Assembly: GCA_018857735.1 (NCBI GenBank)
Contig: JABMCL010001558.1
Coordinates: 1-64,000 of the forward strand
Length of the DNA: 64,000 nucleotides
From: Alviniconcha marisindica
Lineage: Eukaryota; Mollusca; Gastropoda; Provannidae
Reading direction: 5' to 3'
Shown here: piece by piece, positions 40,787 to 53,130 of the stretch
Layout of the letters: the number at the start of each line of letters is the position of its first letter
How positions within the stretch are numbered: position 1 is the stretch's first letter
The notes under the pieces: generated by a model
Seen by the model: only the letters and a program-made list of their open reading frames with translations
What the model was told of the DNA's origin: nothing
The model's database searches: none
Translations under genes and position numbers: made by a program

Positions 40787-43700
40787 GTAAGAATTGAGAT
40801 ATTCTGAGTTAGTCAGACAATTACAATGCAATACAACGTTCTGATTGCCAAATTTCAAGACAATTGCACGAGGAATGTTTTGTGTTACCAAGTACACTCA
40901 TCACACATTCACGCCATTCATAAAACATAATTATTTTACAACAACAGCAAACAAACATCCAGGTAAAAAGTCATTCATAAATAAATACACGAGAAATCCT
41001 ACTGACACCAAGCTGTGCATATCATATAAAAATTGCCTCTTCACGAGGTCCCCCTTTAAATATTATCGTCCTAATAAAAGCAGTTATAAAAAATATCTAC
41101 AACAAATTAATTAATTAACCCGGCCGGCTTACTCCGCTGCCCACTATCAACCTGTTTTACTCATGGACCTATATATATATGTGTACAGCCTAGGTCCATG
41201 GTTTTACTCCCATCATGACCCTGACCCCTCCAAGATCCTATGCCCCAGAAGCATTCCCGCCTGGACTCAGCTGACATGGGAGTGGGCCTAGTGCAGCTCC
41301 TGTTGCACCCAGTTCCACCCACCCCCACCCCCCAGCTCCACCACCCCAATCTCGAGCAACAACACAACACGTGTGGTTAGGGGAAGCTACTCTGGACAGA
41401 GCCGGCGAAGAAAGCAGACGGCATTCGAAGACGGAATCAAAAGATTAAAAGCTAGATGGAATTAAAAGTAGGTAGTAATATAATGATTCATTTTCTTTAT
41501 ATATTGCTGTTTCTCATATGGCACATGTACTTGTATATTATACATTGTTAGTTGTCATAATTATATGTATTATGTTTGTGAAACTTAGAAAATGTTGGAC
41601 TGAGAATGTAAAGCGCAGTGAGTTTGGGTACACCAGAGAATAGCGCTATACAAAAGTTATCTATTATTATTATTATTATTAGTGTTTGAATACCCTGAGT
41701 ACCATGGAGACAATGAATGCTCTTCAGGCGTAAGTAACTGAGCCACTGCAAAGAAGGAGAGAACACTGCAACTCCAGCTTTAGGGTAAGACTATGTGCAA
41801 ATGCAGTTGACCCAGAGGTCACGTCAGAGGCATGGAAAACTATCGCTGTGTCGGGGTATCAGTCTAGGTCACATCTTTTGCAAATTAAAAACTGTGAACA
41901 CAGTAAAATGAAACTAAAATAAATAAAACTCACTTCCACGCATGATCATCAGCAGTAAAATGAAACTAAAATAAATAAAACTCTCACTTCCACGCATGAT
42001 CATCAGCATATGCCATCCCCAACCCTTTCGGCACCCACATAAGAGTAAAACTAACCGATCAATGAATAAATATGATACGTTTGTGTAAAATTAACCAGCA
42101 GGCAAAGCATCAAAATGTAAAAATTAAGAGTAATTTGATTCAGTAAAAATTGATCAAAATGGTAATAATAAATAACAGATTAATTGTAATAGGGGACCAG
42201 GTAGGCCTGTTTACCCCTTGAAAGCAAGCCATGTCATCACATTTTTTTATGATAGAGAAAAAGAAAGAAAGAAGAAGAAGAAGAAGGCATATTTGCATTT
42301 AAAAGAACTGCACAGTACAAATACAGATAAGAACAAATCAGATAAGGAAGGGGGCGGGGGCACTACATTAGCACTATAATAGCAATATGACCTTGAACTT
42401 GAAGAACAGACTGCTTATAATGCACATTCTGCCAGGTGACCTCCCAGACTACATAACATGGTCTCAGCAAAATTGTAGCATTATAAACTCTGCATGAAGA
42501 TGGTAATAAAGATTGTGATTTACGTTGAAGACTAGCCTGTGAGGTGGGAAAAAAACCCACAGACAATGCCGTGTGCATGTTCAGCAAAACCAGATTCGTT
42601 TTCCACCTAGTCACAGGCCTGTCTTCAACACAAAACCCACCCCATCCCTGTTTCTCTTCTTCTACTTTTGTTTAAGCCGGGCTGCCTTGGGCATAATTGG
42701 CTCTGGTTTCTGCCTAGCTGTTTTACTGAACCTGCAGAATGGCTGAAGAAGTAAGGAATAGAGGACACTGATCAATCCAGTGACCAGCGCTCTTTCTCTT
42801 ACAGGCCCCAACTATTTGGAAGACAGATTGGCAGGCTGGTAGTTACATTTATAAATGGCTGGATAGACAGACAGATGGACAGACAGCAAGCCAGACTGAC
42901 AGACGCAGATGGACAGAGAGAGACAGACCGGGCCAGACACCAGAGAGAGACAAACACACGTGTCCTCCGGCATCACTCATCACGTGTTGCTCTGCCCACA
43001 GGTCAACCAAGTGGTCATTCAAGAGAAGGGCAACAGCCGCCTAATCCTGATCCAGAGTGACCAAGGCCTGGTTCTCTTCAACCATGACCTGGACCATGTC
43101 CTATGGAACAAACGTGAGCCACCCTTTAATTTGTCAGCTGCCCCAGGTGGGGAAACCCAGGACGCAGAAGTCGGGCCCAGCATCAAAGCCAGAAGCCATG
43201 GACCTATAGATATAGATATAAAAAATAAATATAGGTTTGTGGATGGATACGCTGCTCTCTCATACAGAGCCTGCTTGCTTTGTTTGCTCGGGAATGTGTT
43301 GGGTTTTGTGATTTGACCACCTTATTTATGATATGCTTAGTGGGTTTTTTTAATTTTTATTGTTTGTTGGAGTGTATTAGAGAGAGAGACAGACAGACAG
43401 ACAGAAAATGTGTGCATGCGAGTGAGCACACGCGCTCACATTGGTTGCGTTTTTGTGATTCCGTTATGTTGATGTTTCGAACATAAATGCCCTTTTGAAA
43501 ATATATGACCTTGAAGTCTTATTGAAACGCAATTCTTCTCAATTTCAAGTAACCTAAAGTCCCTGCACGTACATGTACATAAAAAATTAAAAAAATTATA
43601 GCCTCCCGCCTCAACACCGGGTTTGCGCTCGATGTTCACGTCCATATGACTATAGCTGTGTGCCTTGTTTCACGTGCAGCCATGGCCTGTCCCCGCGACA

Positions 43701-46700
43701 GATGTTACAGTGACCTGGCCACGGACGGCGCTGTGGTGGTGTCCCCGGGGGAGGGGGAGTGGGGAGCCCCCATCTTCACCGTGCAAGTCTTTGATGTGGA
43801 TGGCGCCACCATCGGCAGCGCTGACGACCCAGAGAAGATTGGCGACGTGCTGACGGATGTCGCCGTGGACCCACTTCACGAGCAAGTATGAGCCTTGCAG
43901 GTCAGAGGTCGCAGTTATTCCCTTTCACTGCCATGATGTCAACTGAAAATGACCTATAGAAGTGCAAAATTTGAAACCGTTAAGCCTTTTTGTTATCTTT
44001 TTCACACCAGTATGTGAGAGGATTTTCATAAAATCGCATAGCATTAAAAGTAGATGTATTATAGGACCAGAAAATATACTGTGTGCAGGCGCGTCCATGC
44101 ATCTTTCAGCCCGGAAATTTTACAGGATGGGGCATGAAGGTGTTAAGGCTGGTCATGAAAAATATAACCTTTGGAAAATGTATAGCCTCTTGTGTCAGCA
44201 AATCGAGACATGCCTCCCATGCATTCATTTTCAACCCCGCTGATACCAGCTGCAGATTGTATTCTTTTGAATGTTATTTAGCTTCAGATCTTCGTGCATT
44301 CCACTGACCTGTACAATGCTGTGATCAGATAGAACGCTTGTGGGAACATAAATATGGGAGGCAGGACTTAGAGCTGATAAGACACAATTAGACACGAGTT
44401 TTATTTTTGCCAGCGAGTAAAACAAGGAATATTTCATGGTGTTGGTTCATTCATCATCACTATCACACCCACACAACAACCCTATTTCCCCAAACAAGTC
44501 CTGGTGCCAAGTACTAGCCCACTCACATTCACGCTAATGATAAGATGAAAGCTTACTACCACAAAAGAAAACAAGAGCAGAAAAACAGTATGATCAAACG
44601 TCATAAATACATTCTGACATTCCCTGCTATCTCCCTCCCCCCCCCCCCTTTCCTCCCCTTTCCCCTTCATTTTTGTGTGTGTGTGTGTTTTGTTGTTGTT
44701 TTGTTACTTAGCTACTGGAGTACATCGTCATTTTTCTTCAAGAGTTTGAATAAATCTTTGAAGAAAAACATCTGCCAAAGAAATCGATTTCGATCTGATC
44801 GTTGTTTACTGATAGGTACACACATTTATGCTACGGTATAGAAACAAATAAATAATTCAAAACAGTACCTGCTGGTGTGCTTCAGATTTTTTTAACACCT
44901 CTGTCTTCTGTACAAGTGTGAATTGTTCTCCAAGGGCGGGTGGAAACTGGTCCTGAGTGCGGCACACATAGTCATTCATGATCGTGGGGTGGAGTAGCTG
45001 AAGGGTGGCGTTGTTTTAAATTACATTTCTGAAAATAGTGGAATCGCACATTGCAGTATAAATCCCACATGGGAAACATCACAGATTTTAGTGTAACTAT
45101 TATATCACACCCTGACCTTTAGTACATATTGCACACACTAACCTTATATTGATATATATTTGTGCTAATAATTAGTATTCATGTGAATGTTTATAGTTCA
45201 CTCCACCCCCACCCCACCCACCCAACATCAAACACTCTAAACACTAAAATGGAAAATGCAAAGTATAAAGTAAAAACAAACAAAGTTAATACAATTTAAA
45301 ATTCTCACCAGTGCCTGTCTCGCATTCATTCATGTGCACAGCATGCGCCAAGATCATTGCTCATGTTGAGGCCCCATGTTAAATTTTCACTAAAAGAAAG
45401 CATTTTCACAACCAAATACATTAAATCCACCTTCTTTCACCATCACACCCCCACCGTTTCCGCCACAGTGACATACTCACAAGTACGTAGGCTTCAAAAG
45501 AAGATGATCAAAAACTGACAGTAACACTCACTTGAACTGGCTGCAGATTTGCAATGCCATGATGTCGCCACAATCTCTTTGACAACAGGCTGAGTGAAGA
45601 TGAAGAACACTGCATTCTCGTTGACCAGTGGTGTGGGTTGTTCAACATTTTGCCATGGCTCGATCAAGATCCAAACACGTATTTTGTTTTTAAACGCTAT
45701 TTACTATGACAAAAAACAACATGCGACAATCTTCTGTGTTCGGATCTTGTTTTACAGTGCTAGCAGTATGTCATTCTTGTTTCCGATTTTTTGTGGCTTG
45801 CTCAGCACATCTCGTTTCAGAGGTGTCACGTCTGGGTTTTGCACCCCGCATTCCATAAAGTTACTGTATGCAACAAGTGTTGGGACAGGATTCTGAGGTA
45901 CCGGTTTACCAAATCGACAAAGTGCCATGAGAATACTGTCGCATATCTTGAGGACTTGTAGTCGACTCTCCGAACTTTCTTCGGCCATTTGCCAACCATT
46001 GCCAGTGATTGTTTGTTGACGTTGAAAAAAAAAACAAAAAACATTCAACAGTTTTACCTTTGCATGTCATATTAGTGTGACCGGCGGTTTTGAGCGCTGA
46101 TTGTGGGTGTTTGTGGGTATGAGAGAGAAATATTCATAGTAATAGTAGAATATAGTCAGCAGCTGATTGTGATATGGACCTGCACGCGCCCAGCATGGCA
46201 ACATGAATATTTATTACAAGTAAGTAGTAGAATGTAATACCTCAGGTCATCATTGACGTGACGTCATGATTTTATGAGGTAAATGTTTTATGTCAGGGAT
46301 TACCAGCTTGGGGTCAGGAAATAATTTAAGTAAACCGGCCGCAGGCTTATGGTCTCTTCACCCCCAAATAGTTTTTTTAAGTTTTTTTTTTTTTTTTTAA
46401 ACTTCTCTCACACGCAGGGTAAGTACATTTATAATATTTATTGGTTTGAGAATGTAGTTGAATTGTTGCTATTCTTTTCTGAATACTATCATTATAATGA
46501 AAAACAAATAACAGTTGATCGGCGGTGTTATGTTGCACCGTTCGGAATATTGTACATTGTGTATATGGAGAGACTGAATGAGTCATTGAGTGGATGAAAT
46601 GAAGGAGTTTGGGGATGTTGTGTGAGTTTACATGTGGTTGGATTGGTGGTTGGATATTGGCAGGATGTATTTTGACAGCTGTTGACGGTGTGCATGCATG

Positions 46701-47250
46701 TGATCGTGATGTATGGGTCGAAAATGTTCGCATGTATTGCAATAGGTGCTGTTTGTTTTGTGTTTCAGGGTTTATCACTTTAGTTCCATCTACTCTTATC
46801 AATTTATTAGCAGTCTGTTAGCGGTCTATAATTATCATCATTACGTAGTATTCTCAATTCGTCACCCAATAATTTGCTTTAAAAAGAAAATAATAAATTA
46901 AACAACGTGAAGTCTTGTGTCTTTTATTTGGAATTAAATATTTGAAAAAGCGGTTACACTTAAAAACATATTTTTTTTATAGAAGAACCTAGATTCCGTC
47001 TTTCGACTGTCGTTACAGTCCACCGCTACACAGTGCAGATTCACCTTATTTTTTAAATATTTTTTTAAAACTACACTAGCAGAACTATTAGACTTCGACT
47101 CGCTCTCTCGCTGACCACCAGCCTTGCACGCTCGGAAAAGTCGCATGCGCAAAATCTCTAAGGTCTCGCGAAGTAACGCCAGATAACGCCGTTTTACGGC
47201 GAGACTTGGAGGGTCCTGGCTGTTTGGCAACAAAGCAATGGCCGGACACC

Positions 47251-47294
<44 letters not shown>

Positions 47295-48159
47295 TCGAAA
47301 ACTTTATTTTACTAGGATTGTAGTTTAGTTTTAGTCAAAAACCTGTCTAACAACTAGTCCTTGCTAAGCTACTGATGAGTAAATATAAAATTACTCTACA
47401 GGAATCATTTATATATATATAGACATGAATGAGTGAGTGAAACGTTATACATGAAAATGTCCACACAAAACAGCGTGTTCACAGCGCCATATGCACACAT
47501 GCATACATCACTTATACATTATGAGCGTACAACCAGCAACTAAGGCAGTAGAACATCTGATCAGTTCATATAACTAGTTCTAGTACTGGAAAAGAAAACA
47601 GAAGCAGCCAATGCTTATCTTATAAAGAACAGTGTGTGTGTGTGTGTGTAGGGGGGGGGGGGGGGGGGGGGGGGGGCACTCTCACAAGTAATGGAAGGAC
47701 CGGGCGGAGAGAGAGGGAGAGACAGAGACAAAGACAGAGAGACAGAGACAAAGGCACATAGAGAGTGTTTGTATGCTTGGAATTTAACGTCCCTTTAACC
47801 GCACAGGGTCACCTAAGAAGAGAAAGCGAGCGAGCGAGAGAAACAGACAGGCAGAGCCTACCTGACAGTGTTCTACTGCATTGTGTCAGATCATCATCGG
47901 CAGCTACATGGATCGAGCCGACCTCAAGATCCCCAGCGTCATAGCCCTGGACTACACAGCGACAACACAGCGCTGGCGGGACTACTGCCTGGACGGCTGG
48001 TCAAAAACGGTCTGGAGCTAGCCAGAGCTTTCAGCAACAACAAAAAGTGACAATACAGTCCCGAAATAAACATCAAAGAGTATCACTATCCGGCAAGTTG
48101 CCGTGAAAGTATTGTGAGTTTTAGGTGTCCGTTCAAACCCCATCTTTCTTCACAGTCCA

Positions 48160-48241
<82 letters not shown>

Positions 48242-49773
48242 AATCTTCACCTCTCCCTCCTTTCTAACAATAGCTATTAACATAGACAAATATACACACG
48301 TGAGCAGCGAAGGGACATGCACCATTGTATGAACGAGCAAACGAATAAAGGAAAGAACAAGCACAGGTAATTAAACCTTAAATAGCCTACAGGTTTAAAA
48401 ACCCCATGATTTAAGCTGAATTCCTTAATGTCACTATTCTCTTACAACGCCAAACCTCTCTTTTCGGAGCCTCCTGAATTCCCTTTTGCAAACATCGCAA
48501 AACGTTACAGAGGAGGAGCTGATTCAAACGGACAACACTGCCTCATCCTGGATCAACCGTCTTCACTACAGCGACTTTGACGACAAAACTGTTCACAGCC
48601 AAATCAAACAACCTGCTTATACCACCGGGAACTGTAACGAAACGACACTAAATGAAACCCCTAATACCAACGAATTTTCTACGATGGTTATTGCCTGAAC
48701 CCAAACCCTGACGATGCTTTTCAATGTTATTACGCAGAATTCCCCGGACGAATTCCCCGAGTGGCAACGATTTGGTCAGCAAGGACATCAGCTCGGGGCC
48801 TGAGGGCACGGTGGTGCTGGCGCAGGACGCTGCCGCCCTCATCGAGAACCACGACCACTTGACCGTCAACCATCAGATACTCGCCCCCTACGCCGGGCCG
48901 AGTGAAGCTGTGCTGCTGGGTATGCTTCTCTCTCTCTCTTCTCTTCTCCTCTCTCCTCCTCTCTTCTTTCTCTCCCCCCCCCCCCCCCCACCCCACCCCC
49001 GCCCCACCCTCTCTCTCTGTGTGCAGCATTCCCCTAAAAGAGCCCGAGGGTGCACGTGCGAAAATTGGTCCACGTTTCTGAGCAATGACATCTGAAGCGG
49101 CTGTTTTTTTCTTCTTCTAATAATAGTTATATATAAAGGAGCGCTAATGAAAGCGCGCCTGTAAAGGGAGAGAAGCTGATCTAGCTGTACCACAGAGTAA
49201 CGCACTCTTCTTGATGAGCGAACTTTTACGTGTGCTTTTACAACTAATGGCTAAACGGTACCCTTTAAAAACTGTCTGTACACTTAAAAACAGAAGGAAA
49301 AAAGAAGAAGAAAAAACATCAACAGCAACAAAATACGCGATTCCCTTCTGAGAGAACCTCAGCAATTGGGAGCATAAGTCCCTTTCCTTTTAAAATTAAG
49401 TTTAAGCTCCTTGGCAGGAAGTCTTTATTTCATTTTCAAATGTCATTTCACTGCACGTCTCTCTTGCTTTGTGTGTGTGCGTGTGCGTGTGTGTACATGT
49501 TTGTGCGTGTGTGTGTGTGTGCGCGTGTGTGTGTGTATTGTGTGTGAGTGTGTGTGTCTGCGTTATATGCGTGTGTGTGGATGCGTGCGTGCGTGCGTGC
49601 GTGCGTGCTTGCGTACGTGCGTGTGTGTGTGTGTGTGTAGGTCTACCAGCACAGCTAGACAGGCGCCTGGTGTGGCACTACTTTTCCAGAAGTTCGGGTG
49701 GAAGCCATGAGTGACAGTGGCTGCCAGCCAGTTCAACAATCGCACCCGTGTCGCTTTCGTCGCCTACTCCAAC
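40724..49773 (+). CDS. Unrecognised multi-exon gene, possibly beta-propeller-like
   Basis: Six candidate coding exons lie on the plus strand: 40724-40786, 43002-43113, 43680-43885, 47890 to about 48020, 48738-48919 and 49641-49773. Junctions 1-2, 2-3, 3-4 and 5-6 are in phase; 4-5 is not resolved. Exons 2-4 have short alternating hydrophobic strands with phrases like [32 protein letters not shown] and [12 protein letters not shown], which remind me of beta-propeller repeats (inference, no family named). Exon 6 needs a frameshift near 49710. Further exons on both sides are likely. It could be a real gene with sequence errors or a decaying paralogue. Confidence 0.45.
41590..41690 (+). mobile_element. 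Retroelement 3' end with (ATT)n tail
   Basis: GTAAAGCGCAGTGAGTTTGG, TAGCGCTATACAAAAG then (TATTAT)n. This resembles the GCGC-plus-ATT ends of the LINE copies, without the dinucleotide tract. Confidence 0.45.
41898..42008. repeat. Tandem duplication of about 54 bp
   Basis: CAGTAAAATGAAACTAAAAT to CGCATGATCATCAGCA is present twice, differing by a CT insertion. Confidence 0.9.
43002..43113 (+). CDS. Unrecognised gene, exon 2
   Basis: Acceptor TCTGCCCACAG; encodes [20 protein letters not shown] then [17 protein letters not shown]; donor AAAC|GTGAGC, phase 1. The strand-turn-strand look and the bulky LVLF and VLW cores fit a propeller blade. Confidence 0.55.
43680..43885 (+). CDS. Unrecognised gene, exon 3
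   Basis: Acceptor TTTCACGTGCAG; two bases complete a Pro codon, then [54 protein letters not shown] and [13 protein letters not shown]. Donor CAA|GTATGA. It is GC-rich with coding-like codon use. Confidence 0.6.
43890..45550. other. Long intron of the unrecognised gene, nothing recognised
   Basis: AT-rich sequence with a C run near 44637 and a short (GT)n at about 44675. No exon, transposon end or repeat array seen. Confidence 0.4.
45752..46048 (-). CDS. Unrecognised 98-residue open frame
   Basis: Minus-strand frame with an internal [39 protein letters not shown] and [19 protein letters not shown], stopping at TAA. It has mixed composition and no low complexity, so it could be a real exon, but I know no family for it. 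It lies antisense in an intron of the 40.7 kb gene. Confidence 0.25.
   Translation of the reverse strand: MNVFCFFFQRQQTITGNGWQMAEESSESRLQVLKICDSILMALCRFGKPVPQNPVPTLVAYSNFMECGVQNPDVTPLKRDVLSKPQKIGNKNDILLAL
46970..47047 (-). pseudogene. Possible THAP zinc-finger N-terminus relic
   Basis: Minus strand reads [20 protein letters not shown] then FYKK. C-x4-C followed by an Arg and FF is how THAP domains begin, but no FP, second Cys/His pair or AVPTIF end follows. It may be a fragment of a P-type or THAP-bearing transposase. Confidence 0.3.
47258..47291. repeat. (GA)n microsatellite
   Basis: Pure GA of about 34 bp. Confidence 0.95.
47634..47676. repeat. (TG)n then 26-base G run
   Basis: TGTGTGTGTGTGTG, AG, then about 26 G. 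Confidence 0.95.
47780..47816 (+). repeat. Dispersed repeat D (AACGTCC...GGTCACCT)
   Basis: AATTTAACGTCCCTTTAACC then GCACAGGGTCACCT. Related copies at 55630, 55708, 63005 and 63792, all on the plus strand. Confidence 0.7.
47890..48020 (+). CDS. Unrecognised gene, exon 4 (3' edge uncertain)
   Basis: Acceptor CATTGTGTCAG; encodes [20 protein letters not shown] then [13 protein letters not shown] and reaches an in-frame TAG at about 48019. No donor here joins exon 5 without creating a stop (TG|GTCAAA plus A gives TGA), so an exon or a base may be missing. The shifted frame downstream ([13 protein letters not shown]) is also open. Confidence 0.4.
48162..48238. repeat. (CT)n microsatellite
   Basis: About 76 bp of pure CT between exons 4 and 5 of the unrecognised gene. 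Confidence 0.97.
48738..48919 (+). CDS. Unrecognised gene, exon 5
   Basis: Acceptor TTATTACGCAG; encodes [40 protein letters not shown] and [12 protein letters not shown]; donor CTGG|GTATGC, phase 1. The first bases contain a small direct duplication of AATTCCCCG. Confidence 0.5.
49471..49640. repeat. (TG)n/(TGCG)n microsatellite ending at a splice acceptor
   Basis: Interrupted TG and TGCG repeats run to TGTGTGTAG immediately before exon 6, standing where a pyrimidine tract is usual. Confidence 0.9.
49641..49773 (+). CDS. Unrecognised gene, exon 6 (frameshifted)
   Basis: Phase 2 entry follows a (TG)n tract ending in TAG; encodes [20 protein letters not shown] then SHE and a TGA near 49709. 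The next frame resumes as [20 protein letters not shown] and runs to the donor AAC|GTAAGT. One or two bases are out of register, by sequencing error or mutation. Confidence 0.4.
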
Positions 49774-49904
49774 GTAAGTAACGGTACGCCCAGCATTCAG
49801 AAATGCTTACCTTACTCAGTGTTGGATTCTGTTGCATGCACAAGCCCGATGAAGTGTTCGTATCACCTCCTTTCAGTTCTGTCCCTCTTCGGAAGAATAT
49901 ATGG

Positions 49905-50640
49905 TACGGATACCAGCTAGGGTTGCTCCAAAAGTTTCCGGATACTCGCTACTGACTGGACTCACCAGACAAAATATTACTCTCGAAGAACCTTCCTCCA
50001 GCAGCTATTCACAAATACCAAAGCGGTGAAACCACTTGTTCCACTCCCCAGCACAGGTTGATTTGGACGTGTCTTTAACAGCCCTCGTGAACGCTCGGCA
50101 TGCATATTCGGCGCTCTCAAACAGGGTACCGGGCCTTCACTTGTTTCTACATGTCTGGAAATAGGAAGAAGTCGTAGGCAAAGAGGTCTGGATAATACGG
50201 TGGGTGCAGCAGCAGCAGCTGCACCTCGCTGTCACCATTGACAAAGTCAGTCAACCGTTGCTGTTGCTATGTGAGCACTGGACTGGCCTTGTCATGATGC
50301 CGAAAAAGGTTACGGAGTCCCGTGTGTGGGCGGCGCTGGCACCAAATGTCAAAGACCTTTTCTGCAGGTATGGTTTCTTCAGACGTTTAGGTTACCATCG
50401 TAGACGCCGGAGCGATGTGTATATAGTGGCTCAGTACAGTCCCTTTGCCTGAAAGCATGTACACTGGCCCATCGGATCTGTGCAAAGAAGGACCAGGAGA
50501 CAGGCTATGGCATATTGTACGGGAAGTACTCGGATCGCAGTCAAGTTCTATTGAAACCATTACCGCCTGTCCTTCCAAGTCAGTTTACTTTCAGTAGGCA
50601 GAAGGTATATAGCCTTTTTTTCAGACGTACGCATGTTTTC
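49905..50640 (-). pseudogene. mariner-type transposase relic
   Basis: Minus-strand pieces in order: an HTH-like VSIELDCDPSTSRTICHSL; RHHDKASPVLT; LTDFVNGDSEVQLLLLHPPY and YPDLFAYDFFLFPDM; then, shifted, YACRAFTRAV and GEWNKWFHRFG. HDNxxPH and PHPPYSPDLAPCDFFLFP are the mariner catalytic-region phrases these echo. There are stops, frameshifts and a missing middle. The left edge reads TAGGGTTGCTCCAAAAGTTT, plausibly the TA-plus-TIR end; the right TIR is not found. Confidence 0.78.
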
Positions 50641-50717
50641 AGCTGAAGGTTTAATGTTTCGTCCATCATTCTGGATCAATTAAGAGAAAATACCGCGCGT
50701 GCACATATAGAGATACG

Positions 50718-50723
50718 CGTGCG

Positions 50724-50781
<58 letters not shown>

Positions 50782-50944
50782 CACGCACACACATATGCAC
50801 ACACATACACATATGCACGCACATACACATTCACGCACAAACACACACACAACACACACATACGCGCGCGCGCGCACACACACTCACTCACACACACAAA
50901 CACGTACGCACGCACACACGCACGCACCCATGCACACACGCGCA

Positions 50945-50997
<53 letters not shown>

Positions 50998-51030
50998 ACC
51001 CACCCACCCACACACACTCTCATCGTCGCC

Positions 51031-51081
<51 letters not shown>

Positions 51082-51104
51082 CTCGTTCACACACACACAC
51101 ACAC
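50718..51104. repeat. Compound (CG)n/(CA)n/(CT)n microsatellite
   Basis: Alternating blocks of CGCG, CACA, CACGCA, CTCT and again CACA over nearly 390 bp. Confidence 0.95.
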
Positions 51105-51269
51105 TGATGCAGACAGTAACAATAGCTCTAGCGTTGTAAAGCTGTTTAGGGCAGGCACCGTGCCCTCACTGCCCATGAACTCCCGTTTAGCGGCAAGATG
51201 GTGAAGAATTTAGGAAGCGAATGGAAACTAGGTATGGTGGTTCAGACGTCACAACGAATAGAAATTGTC

Positions 51270-52790
51270 CAAACTTCCACCGTGGCGCCTAAACCACCAC
51301 ACCTAGTCTGTCCCATCACCCATCACAGAGTCAATCGGTACTAACGCTGTTTTACACCACACTTTAAAAATTCTTCTGTTCCCGGGCGAACCCGGTCACC
51401 TAAATCACAAGTAAATACTGGTAAATACAGTAAATAAGCGTCAATATGCATTTGTGGTGCCCATTGTGGTGCATTGTGTCCTGAGGTGACTATGTGCGGT
51501 TGATAGGACGTAACGTTAAAATCTAAGTAATTCTTAAAGTGTGGTGCATCATTTTGATCTGTGATGTCCAGAGCCAGAGATAGTCTAAAACGTACCGTGT
51601 GTGTCTGAACTACGCACCACACTCGTCTTCGATATCCAGAGCCACAGTTCAGATGTATCCTAAGGCACCTAAACCACCACACACTCGACTGTGAGGTCCA
51701 GAGACAGACAGAGTCAAAATGTTGTGCCTAAACCACCACCCTCGGCTGTGATGTCCAGATCCAGAAGGAATCAAAACGTGCCCTTTGGAAAGAGCCCAAA
51801 CGTACCATGTGGTGTCTGAACTACGTACCACACTCGTCTGCGATATCCAGAGCGACAGTTCACATGTGTTCCAAGGCGCCTAAACCACCACACTAACCTG
51901 TGGTGTCCAGAGCCAGAAGGAATCAAAACGTGCCCTGTGGTGTCTAAACAACCACACTCGCCTGTGATGCACACAGACAGAAAGAGTCAAAATGTTGAGC
52001 CTGAACCACCACAGTCGTCTATGGTGTCCAGAGCCAGAAAGAGTCAAACTTACCTCGTGGCGTCTGAACCACCACACTCGTCTGTGGTGTCCAGAGCCAG
52101 AAAGAGGTGGCGTCTAAACCACCACACTCGTCTGTGGTGTCCAGAGCCAGAAAGAGTCGAAACGTACTCCGTGGCGCGCGTCTAAACCACCACATTCGTC
52201 TGTGGTGTCCAGAGTCAGAAAGAGGTGGCGTCTAAACCATCACACTCGTCTGTGGTGTCCAGAGCCAGAAAGAGTAAAAACGTACTCCGTGGCGCGCGTC
52301 TAAACCACCACACTCGTCTGTGGTGTCCAGAACCAGAAAGAGTAAAAACGTACCCTGTGGCGTCTAAACCACCACACTCGTCTGTGGTGTCCAGAGCCAG
52401 AAAGAGGTGGCGTATAAACCACCACACTCGTCTGTGGTGTCCATGGCCAGAGAGTCAAAACGTACTCTGTGGCATCTAAAGCACCACACTCGTCTGCGGT
52501 GTCCAGAGCCAGAAAGAGTCAAAACGTACCCCGTGGCGTCTGAACCACCACATTCGTCTGTGATGTCCAGAGCCAGAAAGAATTGAAACATACCCTGTGG
52601 CGTCAAAAGTACCACACTGGTCTGCGGTGTCCAGAGCCAGAATGAGTCAAAACGTACCATGGGGCGATTTATCCACCACACGCGTCTACTCTACAGCCGG
52701 AGTCTAAACGTACTCCTAGGCGACTTAACAACCACACTCGTCTGTCTAAACATACCTTGTGGTGACTTCCATCACTACTGTCAGTAATGT
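51270..52790 (+). repeat. About 64 bp satellite with an internal hairpin
   Basis: More than twenty units of GTCTAAACCACCACACTCGT, CTGTGGTGTCCAGAGCCAGA and AAGAGTCAAAACGTACC. Some units are shortened to about 45 bp by loss of the AAACGTACC part. CACCACA and TGTGGTG within each unit are inverted and can pair around a six-base loop. The arrays of open frames on both strands follow from the repetition. Confidence 0.92.
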
Positions 52791-53130
52791 CCAAAGTCAT
52801 CGTACTCGATGACGCCTAAACCACCACTCATGCAGGATACGGAGTATAAGAGTATGAGCTGAGAGGTCCCAAACATACCTCATGGTGCCTAATGCATAAA
52901 CCACCACATGTAGTAGAATTAGAGTTTGGTGACTGAAAGGCGTCTGAACGAGATTTGCCATCAGAGGGAGGTTGAAGTTCACAAGACTGGTATTCTGGTC
53001 CCATTGGATCGACTGTACTGACGAGTGACCGGAACGAGGTAGGCAATTAATCTGTTACATATGTACACTGTCTTTGTTCTTTATGTGTGGCACCCACATT
53101 TTCCTTTGAAGGAATAAAGAATTTCTTGAC

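Noticed and set aside
46377..46802. 141-residue minus-strand frame
   Set aside because: Ends in a poly-Lys run from poly-T and is overlapped by open frames on the other strand; no motif seen.
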